Shown here piece by piece: positions 34,945 through 45,735 of a stretch of DNA of 64,000 nt. The position numbers and the translations under genes are program-made. Position 1 is the first letter of the stretch, and each line of letters starts with the position of its first letter. The stretch is from contig KV425572.1 in the NCBI GenBank assembly GCA_001632425.1, positions 142,254 through 206,253 on the forward strand, in the 5' to 3' direction. Origin of the DNA: Neolentinus lepideus HHB14362 ss-1 (taxonomy: Eukaryota > Basidiomycota > Agaricomycetes > Gloeophyllales > Gloeophyllaceae). Below the pieces are notes generated by a model that was not told where the DNA came from, searched no databases, and saw nothing but the letters and a program-made list of their open reading frames with translations.

Positions 34945-36062
34945 ATGTCCTCAAAGCGCACTAGAACTCTTTCTCCTTCAGCTACGCCAACGCCTAAAGC
35001 ACCGAGAATCATTTCAGAGTCATCATCGAGTGCATTGACGCGACCTTTGCTCTGCACCCTGCCGCCGACTTGTAATCCTCCGAAAAACCAGCCGACGCAG
35101 TTACTGAACTCGCAAGATCTTGAGAGACATTATGCGAAGTATCATGCGCATGTTTGCGAGGAGAAAGGATGTGGGTGCGTGTTTCCAGATGCTAGGCTGC
35201 TCCAGTTGGTGAGAATCCCTTGCATACCTTCTCGAGAGAGGCTGAACGTGTAACTCGAGTCATGTTGCATTCCAGCATCAGACTGAGTGTCACGACCCTC
35301 TGGCTGCAGTCAGAAAAGATCGCGGACAAAAGATTGTAAGTTCATTTGGCACTGAGTGGAGTGAACGGCTCAATATTAATGATAATATATCTCACGATCT
35401 TCACCCACCAAACCCAGTTTGCCTGTCACCTCACCTCGTGTGATCGGCTGTTTCTAACCCCTAAAGCTCGTCGTCTTCACCTAATCCAAGCACATGGCTA
35501 TCCCAACGAATATTTCTTCGCCGTTACAAACAAAGGTGTAGGTGGCCTGTTGAAGAAATGGGGCGAAGGCGCAAGCATGATTCGGGGTGAATGGAAAACC
35601 CGAGACGGCCAAACGAAGAATGAAGGTTCATCGGATAGCGAAGATGGCGATATGTTCAAAGAAGGAATCGAGGCAGGGACGAACATTGCGGAGACCATTT
35701 CTCAAGATCCGACCTCCCCATCCCTGACCAGCCAGAAATCAACAGCACCTGGCGAAGACGATATGGACGCCTTAGCTGACTCTATGACATCCTTGTCACT
35801 CATTCCCTCGTCGATCCGTTTCGGCCGTGGTGGAAAGGCTGGCGGGTTTGGTCCTCGAGGACGCGGTGGTCATATCCCGCCACAGCCTTTCCACACGATG
35901 CCAAGAGGTCGTGGAGCCAGGGGAGCCTTAGGTTATAATGCACCTGTGAGGGGCGTGTTGCCTGTGCGGGGTAGAGGTGCTCCTAGGGCAGGATTCGCTC
36001 TCCGAGCTCGGGGAAGAGATATAAGAGGGGAAGGAAGAGGAAGAGGAAGAGGAAGAGGATAG
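34945..36062 (+). CDS. ZNF511-like C2H2 zinc finger protein with Arg/Gly-rich tail
   Basis: Three exons (34945-35208, 35276-35335, 35418-36062) give 322 residues. After a Ser/Thr/Pro-rich N-terminus the protein shows three spaced C2H2 units: one ending in LERHYAKYHAHVC, one CEEKGCGCVFPDARLLQLHQ, then TECHDPLAAV, and one FACHLTSCDRLFLTPKARR with LHLIQAHGYPNEYFF. This order, and the H-D-P and H-x-Y-P phrases, are those of ZNF511, a small eukaryotic zinc finger protein of uncertain function. The C-terminal 80 residues are rich in RG/RGG (GFGPRGRGGH; GRGRGRGRG), a composition that usually binds RNA and is arginine-methylated; I do not recall such a tail in animal ZNF511. The gene sits between the second and third calpain genes, 242 bp after copy B. 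Confidence 0.8.
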
Positions 36063-36353
36063 GAATACGAGCGAGATCGTGCATGCTTGAGGCTATGTTT
36101 GTGCTTCATACGGTTGTGATTTGCCTAGAGTGCGCAGGTGAGTTTTGGTGGCAGGTACCATGGTAGTACTTCCGAGGACGGGCGAGGAATGTGAAAAGCG
36201 TGTCATTGCTGCATCCACGGATAGGGACAAAGCCCGTAAAAAGAATAATATATAGAGTCCGTTGACTAGATGTTCGCTACCTTGCTGATAATTCGCTAGA
36301 CCCATGTCTGCAGTCAGAACACTCAAGGTATCCGGAGACACCTCCACGCTAGG

Positions 36354-39300
36354 TCATAACGGCCTCCTCCGCACAGCCATTCCACGCAAAATATCTCCCT
36401 GTCGAAGTTGACCTTTGATCGTTGCCGGGGCTTCCTTCTTGGTGTAAACGCGCAATCCAAGCGTCACTTCGTAGTCTTCTGGATGGGTAGCATGCCCATG
36501 TACCTAAGCAAGCATATCAACTGGTCGATATCAGCGAATTTCAGCGGAACCGGAGATGCCTTACCTGGTCTTTCAGTTTCCTTGCCTCTGTGGCGGTATT
36601 CACTCGCAATGTGATATGCGAGCCTCGCTGATGTCCCTGTGTGTTCATGCAGTTCTGGCAAATGTCGTACTCGGCACACCTGTGAGGGAGCTTCAGGACT
36701 CGCAACTCACGTGGGCTTAAGCGCACTCACTCCATGCATCGGAAGAACGCGCCAACAATCGGATAGATCTGGTACTCAAAAATTTGAGACTGCGGCTTAT
36801 AGTGACTATCAATAATGCACGCTGAACTCACCCCACAGACGTTGCATTTGAAAGCTTTATGCTGTGTTGCGGTGTCACCCTGTTTCTCTAGTACATGGCT
36901 GTGTATATCAACGTTGGGCTCTCTGGCCACTTCGACCTCAGTTGATTCTGGCTCAAGAGGAGGTTGACTAGCAAATCCGTTCAACGCCACACTGGCAATT
37001 GGACTCGAGACGAAGCTCCGTGTTCCTGACATCGACATGTTAGCTTGAGCTTGAATTTCTGCTAGATTTTTGCCCTTGAATATTTTATCATCCAGAGGTA
37101 TGGCGTCCCCATAGCGCCTGCAGACGAGGTGTCAGTAACATAATAGCCATATTGAAGAGGCAGTCGAGATTACTCGGGATCGAAGTCTACGGGAATCAGG
37201 TGTTCAGGACAGATTAGCACTCCGGAAATTCAACTCACTTCTTGCTATGCTGCGACTGGCATACGCGGCTGCCCACTTCCGGCCCAATTTTCGTATGTCC
37301 CAGGACGACTTTTGTTTGCGAACAACAGAGAGAGATTGTTCGTGTGCACGAACCTGGGCTGTAGGTATCACGCCCTCTTTGTTCGAGGATTTATCATGGT
37401 ACACATCGCCATGTGCCTCTGTCTTCTTCCTCCGATCAACCCGCGCCTAGGGTGGAAGTCAAAATCTTACATATCTCAAAGGCATAATTATGGTTGGCGT
37501 ACGTGGACGACGTAGTCGCCAGCTTCAAGATCTGTCTCTACGTTAACACTGCGGTGCCAAAGACGCTCATGTGTCGAAGTCGTGATAAGTTCATCAGTCC
37601 CTTGCTTGTAAACGGCAAAGTCTAGTGACCACTGGAAGCATCCTGATAAGTCGCAGAAATGGCGATCATCCAGTCGTGACAAGACAATGATGGCCGGTGT
37701 ATCTCGATCGACGTGGATTGTGTCTGATGCGAATATCGGGATCAGTCCAAACACAGTGGAACAAAGCTATCAAACTCACAGGAGACGTCGCCATAATTCC
37801 ACGCACCTTGTCCAGTTCAGAACACAGATCAAGTAATTGACATGGGTAACGTACATGGTAGGGATCGTGCCGTAACATTGAGCCAGAGAGAGCTAACGAT
37901 CCAAGAATCATCGAACAATCTTGTGCGATCCACGTAAGTCCATGTGGTCAGGAAGTCCTTGTCTGCAGCGGGGCGTCAGTATCGATCCCGGCACGGACAG
38001 AAGCTCACTTACATTCCATGATGAATTCACCGTCATCGCCAAATTTATGGCCAATGTCGGAAGGGTGCAGTTCGCGTGTCCATTCCTTGGACCCGTCGCT
38101 CCAAGGACCAGTCCATTCGTCCTGGCCCCAAGGATTTCGAATCTTGAGGAACCGTCTACCTGTGTGGGGAAACGGTTATCCGACCATTGAATACCATAGC
38201 GATGCCTGACTGCACGAACCCTTATGCTCTATAGCTTCCATGATTGAGTATGCATGGTCTTTAAAGCCGTTAGTGTTTCAATCCACCGCTGTATATGGAA
38301 CATCTTACCTTCCCACAAACCTGTATCATGTGAGAACATTGAATGCACACTGAAAGGACAGGGATCCCGTACCTAAAGCCGAGTTCAGGATCACGCAACT
38401 GAACACCCTATCCTTCTCTGCTCCCTCTTTTAACTTCAGTAGTTCTTCCTTCCAGAAACGATCCGTGTCCAATATATCGTGCAAATAGAAACAGTTCGAG
38501 ACACCTCTAGAAGCAAACATTTCATATTTGAGTGCTGCGCTTGTATGGACGAGCTCACCCTGTCAAGCTCTCTACAGCGTCACATGTCCATCCATTGTTC
38601 AAAGCATCGTAGTCACCGTGCAGCTTCGCAAAAGCCTTCTCGATGAGAGGACTAGAATGGCGATTTATATCGCCCCGAATTGACAGACATGTGCCTGAAT
38701 GAGTATATTACTCACACCCAAGTCTCGTTCTCCGTGCCTGACGAAGCAAAATACAAGGACTTCGTGCCTCTTCGCGCCATCTTATCATACGAAGCCTTAT
38801 CCGAGCGGAAGTACTGCTTTTCCTGCAGTGAAGACGTTAGTGTGCTTCACCGTACCAGCCCCGAATATTTGTACCTTTTCTGGAAGATTTTCGTACTTTG
38901 GAGCGTATATAAAAAGCAAGCTAAGGAGCTGATATTCAGTGACCCATTGTTCAGACGCAACAGACTTACTCGTCTACGATAATATCTACCCATCCACCGT
39001 CTCTGTAGAAGATGAACCCGTACACGCCTGCGACGGGGTCGTGCTGTGACTGGGTCAAGGATCGAGCGTGGTACAGCTCGGACAAATGACTTACATCGAC
39101 ACAAATTTTATTGATCAGATCACGGATTGTGCTGACACTCGCAAGAGCAGACAGGAACCAGCAATCTGACAAGCGACCCTGAACGAGGTCGTCTCCGGTG
39201 GCGCCGTCGATCATGAACTGGGGTTTATCATATATCTCTTCTATACGCAGGACGTCCAGAGACTCGGCTGTTTCTCCGCCTCCGAGTCCATACAGGCAGC

Positions 39301-39705
39301 ATTGCTGATCTTCTTCAATATCGAAGTCTATATCCCTATACAGTCGTAGGTAGCCTCAGTTTCTGATTCGCATGGATCTACGCAGGGGACATACCGGAAG
39401 CGTCTGTTGCGTTTCCTGTGGGACAGATATACCTTCTTGAACCAGACATCTCCACATAGTGAAATGGAAATATAGCTATGTACTTGCAATCATCGCTGAT
39501 GCGTCTCACGCGTTTCCTGCACCTCTCAATGGCATTATTCAGATCTTCAGTAACAATTAAGTGCTACATGGCATGCACTTTCAGTACAATCGGAGCCTGC
39601 GAACACAGAGCCATAACTCACCGCATTCTGTTCGTGCTGTTCGTAGGCCAGCTCTTGCTTGTCATCAGGTTGAAATAGCCAGGAAGATAAACTGCTGAGA
39701 GCCAT
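36354..39705 (-). CDS. Calpain-like cysteine protease with C-terminal ZZ-type zinc finger (copy C, inverted)
   Basis: Third paralogue, about 754 residues. Twenty-one exons, 5' to 3': 39622-39705, 39484-39563, 39395-39415, 39095-39335, 38970-39043, 38875-38920, 38716-38822, 38559-38651, 38373-38506, 38309-38320, 38220-38258, 38013-38159, 37855-37962, 37780-37806, 37503-37723, 37239-37446, 37174-37186, 36832-37117, 36731-36789, 36565-36679, 36354-36503. The triad is present: Cys in GRLSDCWFLSALASV, His in DHAYSIMEA, Asn in KIRNPWG. The ZZ finger reads CNVCG, then FFRCMECAEYDICQNC. Compared with A and B it has two extra introns, which create a 12-nt exon and a 39-nt exon around the active-site histidine, and a shorter acidic loop before the ZZ finger. 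No stop or frameshift, so probably functional and the oldest branch of the three. Confidence 0.87.
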
Positions 39706-41337
39706 TTTTAGCTAGTCGAAGCCACAGAGTGAGATCGTTCCTTGTCGTCGAGCGCGCAAGGCCAACCATTATATACACAAAACAATTGAATTGATCAGCG
39801 CCCATGTAGTAATGCCCATGCAGTAATCGAAACAACAGCAGAGCCGAGTAGTTTGCACCGCTAACCCGAAGTGCCAATGACAGTGATGACATAAGATCAA
39901 CAAATCCCGCTGCGAGTGCACAACTTCCAGCTAGGCAACCGTTAGTTGCCCAAGCTGAGATTCCACCGGTGAAAGCTGGTCTGGGATGATTGTAGAGACC
40001 AATCAAAAGAATCCAATGATCCGTTGTTGGTTGCTGAAAGTAGACCTCGTCATGGATCATGGACCTCCTTCATGTTACAGAGTCGTCGATGCTAACCACA
40101 TGTAGCATCGTAATTGGTCCCTGAGTGCATAATGTACTATATTAGTCCATGATCATCGGGGGCACCGCCGAATCATGAATCAGGATCCAACTAGGCGGAT
40201 CGGCAAATCCGCGGAGACATTCGAATCCGGGGCTGGATGTTCAGAGCGCTGAACACTGTGACATGGGCAGCGCGGGCACTGCGCTCGGATTTGAACCCAT
40301 CACCAGGAGTACGGCGGGATTCGAAATGTCAATCATTTTTCATTGCAAGGTCGAAATCGAAGGTCTGATGCATAGAAGCCTTAGGAGTGTCAAAGGCGTG
40401 GATGTTGAAGAAAGTACGGATTGCATCGCAAGTTGCAAGGATGAAGCAGTACTGCAAGAGGGCAAACGGCGACGCGAGACGGCGATACTCCGATACGCGA
40501 GACGAACCTTCCATTCCTGGCTTTGCCAAGCCTTGCAACAGACCACCATTCTCCAAGCTACGTATAACATCACTTGTTCTCATTGTGCAGGCACACTCTG
40601 GATAGCTCTTACAGTAGAAAACCTAGTTTGACAACTCTCCAGCTGTAAAAAGACTATTGCGAACCTCCTCGAGTCACTCCGTCAAATATGACGATATGCT
40701 GCCTCGAACATTCCCTAGTAAACACGATACAGATAATATCGGAGGTATTGATTGAACTTCCTGACTTGAGCAGGATAGTGGATCTTGCATATGTTATGAC
40801 AAATTGCTGCACGAGGGCTCGATGCGATTTCTCGTCTCAGCAGTGGGCTCTCAATGAGAATACAAACATGCCTGAATAGGACTATCAAACCCGAGGCGCC
40901 GACACCGGGACTTGCCGGCAGCGCCTTCGGGGGGTATAAGAACGTCTAGGAGATATACATGCTGTCCGAGCAGATCAGAATTAGATTGCCGCTGCGCCTC
41001 CACTACACACTCCGTAGACATTGACTTCTTTCCTCCGGAGCAGCACATTGACTGTAGTGCAGGGGCTGCTACTCGTATCCTGATTCAGAGGGTGCTGCTT
41101 GATCGCGATTGATACAACACCGTCAGTCTAGGCAGGTAAGCCGCGTGGGTCCATGTGGATCTATTCTACTCAAGGGCAGTGCAGTCGAGGCATGGACTCT
41201 TGAGTCCATCAGCACGTGCAAATTCGAATTTTATGATATTCCGCAGATTGCTGTCGGAGTCGCGGAAGATTGAGGAGCAATAATGCGCAGCGATACTAAA
41301 CCTTAGTCTCATCTCCCCTAGTCACTGTGAAAGTGGA
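39706..41337. other. Intergenic, no gene; weak hairpin
   Basis: Around 40212-40332 short inverted arms (GACATTCGAATCC and GGATTCGAAATGTC) bracket about 95 bases. Otherwise only short open frames without domains. Confidence 0.35.
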
Positions 41338-44300
41338 ATGCCGCTATTACTGAGCCGCGAGCAGCAAAGAGCTGCTGATGAGTGGGAGGACGAGGAAGAC
41401 ATCAGGAAAACCCTCCTGTGCTAATCATATCATATCACGTCTAATACAGTCGAATCATACCTGATTAAAAAAATTCACCTGTCATGTCTGATCATGCCAC
41501 TGAGGCTGGTCCCTCAGCTGATTCTGCATGATCAGTCCTAATTTCGTATGATCAGTCCTAACTACATCAACCTCAGATCTAATAAAATTATTATCATGTT
41601 GGACGAAGACATTCAGTTGCGATAATACCAGATTTATTAGCTTCTATGTACATACAAATGCACTATATACATACACAAACAAAAGAACAATGAAAATTGT
41701 GACTTTCTTCCTAGAATCCTGACAGCATCCAGCCACTGACTAGTCGCCACAGCACCCAACCCATTTGCAGGCCTGCAGCAACATGATAAAGTTAGAAATG
41801 TGCAACTGCGCCAAATGTGATAGTCACTGTGCTGTCTAGAAGAGGTAATTTGTAGTTCAGTAGTAGTGGGGGCACTGCAACAGTCCTGACTTAGCATACT
41901 GATATAGACCTTAGGTTCATAGTCACTGGAGCTCTATTCATCAATAGTAATATCAATCTACAGCACATGATTGGTAATATGCCCAGGCATATATGAGAAC
42001 ACTTACTGCAGAACATACACGAGGTATCAGGTGCCTGGGGCACACTACCACTGGCAAGGAACAAGTCAGTGTTGGTCTCCAAATGACACAGAGCCACTCA
42101 CCCCAGTAGCTCCTTCATCTCCTCTCCTGCCACACCTCAGTTGCCTCCAATCACGAACTGAGCACAGCAACATCAACCTCCAGCAACATTGTCAAAGAGA
42201 ATGTCAGGTTGTCACTGATGGACGCTGCAGGGCAAGGACACGAGCACTTGAGAGCCTACCATGATTTCAGATGCAATGGTGGAAAGGAGGACACTCACTC
42301 TGTGCAGGCTTGCATGTCATCATACTCATATTCATGCTCCTCGTTGACCTGGACATAAGAAGACGAGCTTGTGCACATGATGAACCTCAATGAAAACAGC
42401 AAAGGTCCTCATTCAGAATCTGCTCACGGTGTTGTGTGGAGACTCCAAGAACCATGTCTGAGTTGAATACCAGAATAAAGGCTCTAGAATACAAGAAATG
42501 GGGTTGGGGTTCTTCTCTTCAAGCAGTTAAGAAGGCGGGCATGCACCAGCCAGGTAGAGATGCCCATCTCTGGGCTAGGCAGATAGCAGGGGCCAGGGGT
42601 AGGGGTGAGACTGCAGCTAATTGTTATGGGACACAGGAACAGTGATCTGCTATGAAAGAGTGTGTGAACGCACTGGGTGCAGCACTGAGGGACAAGGAAA
42701 AGAACAAGGAAGGAGTCGCAGCTTGCAAAGGGTCTAAGTTGAAGGCAGAGTTCAATTTTTGGAATCAATGAAGTCATGTGATCGCGCTTAATGACACACA
42801 TCTCATGATTTCTGGTCTAGGCTCCTGCATCCAGACCAAGGAATCCCACACTCGGAACTATTACAAAATAATATCTCCTTCAGATTCTAAGTGAGTGGTT
42901 TGATTTCAGCCCCTCAGTACACTAACATGACTTGCAGCCCTGGATGTGTGCTTGTGCAGAGGGGTGAGGGTGACAACCAGCATCCACTCAGGTGAGTGTC
43001 TGTGTCTGCATATTGGCATAGTGAATGCTAATTGGGTGCAGAGTTCATGGCGCACTGCTGCCGTGGCTCGATGCGCTCACAAACGTCCTCACCATGCACT
43101 TCCCGTGTGCCCTGCCATCTGACAACAACATCCTACTGCCACCAAGAGTCACACTCATCCCTGCACCATCCCTATCTGGGCCCTTGTCCCCTGCCTGACT
43201 GACTCATGCTACCACTGGGCCACCCTCCACATCAATAGGCACATCATGGCACCACCACCTCAAGTTCAACTTTGTGCAGTGCATGCCACCCCCCTCAGAG
43301 GTTCTCACCGGGCACCATAGCCTTGCTCCTCCCTGCCAACCTGCCTGTCCCCCCTCACCCTCTCACCTTCACTCATAACTATCCTCCTTTGTAGATCAGA
43401 CCCTCCCTCCCCTCCTCCCCTCACTCACGACCCTCCACTACCTCCTCGTGCACCACCTTTCCATCCTTGCCATCCCAAGGCATGCATTCTGGGAGACACC
43501 GGTGCACTGGCTGGAGGGCAATAAGCAGGGAATGGTTGAGAAGTAGCTGATGGGTGAGGAGGGGGGCATGAGTATGGTTTATGGTTGTGTTTTGGTGTGG
43601 ATGGGTTGTTGGAGTGATCGAGTGCTGGTGCCCAGTGCAGTTTGTTGGATTTCTCTTTGCACCAGTGCAGCTTGTTGGTTTTCTCATCTCACCAGGTGCT
43701 AGATTATATCATATAGTAAAAAAGCTAGTCATGTAATCACAACAAATTCAAACTTATTATGTTCTTATTATGTTCAATTATATAAATTATCTACATCAAA
43801 CGGATTTTGTCGAATCAGATGTGAATTAGATGTGATTAGCTCGGGAGGTTTTTCCTGATGGAGGTAGAGACAAAGCTATCAAGGAAAGTAGATGCTAGAC
43901 AACACGCCTTTGTTGCTCTGTGGGTTTTGACCCATGTGGGTGGTACATTTGTGAACATGCAGGCCCTCTCAGACCTGACAATTTGTAAATCCTCTAGGTC
44001 ATTTGTAACACCACCTCATAAGTCCAAGCTCAGATGAGTTTGGACGAATGCCCAGCTTACTTCATTTACTAGGATCGTTGCCCTGCTTGGCTTCCACGAG
44101 GCTTTGGATCTGACCTCTTTGCAGTTTTGTACACTCATCGCTGCATACTATGTCGGACAAATCCCCCCTCCTTTGCTCACTAGGTTGACACAAGTATGTC
44201 TATCAGACGATGCTTACAGTAACTGCAGCTTATCTAGGCAATTAAAAGCAGACTGGTGATAAATGGCTTGTCACGGGGCCAGTGTCTGCTTTGATGCTTG

Positions 44301-45735
44301 GCACTGTCTCCATTCTCATGGGTATGTAACCACCAATATTGCAATCGCTTGGTCAGATACTGACCTATGGCATAGGCTTTACTACTAAGTATGTCCTGTC
44401 CCGATCCTTGATTTCGGGTATCTAACAAAACAAGAAAGTTTCTCACAGGCAGTGCTTGCCCGTGCTTTACTCAGTTTCCTGAGTGTGACATTATCCTTGT
44501 TCAAAGGTGACTTGCTCAACCCGGCATGGGTATGGCCGCCAGAGGCATGGACCACTCCCCTTGTGCATGTCATTGGGCTGGGCCAGGCAGCGATGCTTGT
44601 TTGCGCAAGAAGTGAAGGGGAGCTATGGTGGTAAGTGCTCTGCTGGTTTCAAGAAGGGTTGCTAAGCATGTTCACAGCTGGACAGATATTTGTTCTACTT
44701 ACATGGCTTGCAAATTATCCCCATTGCAATTTTTACTTGGCATCAGCTCCCCAGGCTTACCGAGCCAGAGAAGCACCTTGTGGCCAGGTGGAAGATGGAA
44801 CAGGATCAGCAATGGGAGGCTGCAAATGCTCCAGTTGAGGCTGTCACTCAGAGCAGCATACACATTCCTTACACAAAGATTCTATGTCTTGGATTTGCTC
44901 ATGCAGCAGTAGGTGCTGCGAGGTCGTATGAGCAATTCTGGCCACTGATCACCATTGCTGTTGTGGGTATAGATAAACCAGGTCTGGGCATGATGACTTT
45001 GATCAGTGCTCCATGGCTCGTGCCTGGGTCCCTGCTAGTGGGACTCACATGGTATGTGGGTTTTCACTTGAACACAATCTTTGATTTGATTTGACCTGCA
45101 GGTGCTGGAAGAAGTTGATGTGCAGATGTGCGAGCTTTGTTGTCCAGGTCTTATTTGTCAGTGTCTTTTTCCCCTGGATCGCAGGGTTTGCAGGGTTGCA
45201 GATCCTTGCTACGGTCAATGTGAAGGGATGGCTGGTACTCAGTCTGTAAGTAACATATCATAGCTTGAAAACACTGAAAATGTCTGTCTGAACCTCTCTT
45301 CTTAGCTTCTTGACACCATTGACTTCCACTAGCAACATGGCCTACCAATTGAACTTCTGGAAGGGCATGGCTGAGTTGCTCGAGGCCATTCCCCCTGGAT
45401 GGAAGAGAGCTGCAAGATCATTTATGTTCATGTGTTCTACCATTGGGACCATTCTGGGATGGTGAGGAGTAACAATTTCTTCATGATGCGACCAGCCATT
45501 TATTGACAATGTAACATTTGACAACAGCTACTTCTGGAGAATGAGTGATGGGGTGGAGCCTTTCTATCAAATGGGTGCTTTTGTATCTGCCATGTGCTTG
45601 GGACAGATGCTTCCAGCATTCACATTGTGTATGTCAGAATACTTGTCCACTGCACTGCACCACGTGAAGATGCAGGTTGCGGAGAATCCAACCAAGGAGA
45701 TGGACATGGTTCTGAAGCATGAACAGTTACTATAA
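41338..45735 (+). pseudogene. Multi-pass membrane protein gene, apparently interrupted by a transposon
   Basis: Unrecognised family; at least six hydrophobic stretches. The left coding piece (41338-41399) reads MPLLLSREQQRAADEWEDE. The right piece resumes at 43861 in the same phase (VETKLSRKVDARQHAFVALW). The element 41400-43860 and one copy of an 8-bp target repeat separate them. Later exons: 43861-43997, 44073-44193 (RIVALLGFHEALDL; YYVGQIPPPLLTR), about 44252-44321, 44457-44637 (LLNPAWVWPPEAWTTPL), a segment about 44690-45052 (WKMEQDQQWEAANAP; ARSYEQFWPLITIAV), 45104-45245, 45314-45461, 45531-45735. Splicing is clean from 44.7 kb on. Between 44637 and 44690 no intron joins the frames (the acceptors tried leave a shift or a stop), so a further frameshift is likely. 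An ATG at 43858, made by the last bases of the element, could restart translation. Confidence 0.55.
41400..43860. mobile_element. 2.46-kb inverted-repeat DNA transposon, probably non-autonomous
   Basis: Left end CATCAGGAAAACCCTCC; right end GGAGGTTTTTCCTGATG. The outer 28 or so bases are inverted complements with three mismatches, and weaker similarity continues to about 55 bases (GCTAATCA, then a CGAATCA-like block). It is flanked by GAGGAAGA (41392-41399) and GAGGTAGA (43861-43868), an 8-bp target duplication with one change. Eight-base duplications are typical of hAT elements and are reported for Zisupton/KDZ-type elements. Inside are subterminal repeats (TGATCAGTCCTAA twice near 41530-41560) and no recognised transposase; short frames at 42436-42645 and 42650-42770 show no domain. 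Confidence 0.7.

Noticed and set aside
40280..40330. tRNA-like T-arm sequence (GGATTTGAACCC, minus strand)
   Set aside because: The flanking bases do not pair into a T stem, and no acceptor, D or anticodon arm can be drawn. The similarity comes from a local inverted repeat.
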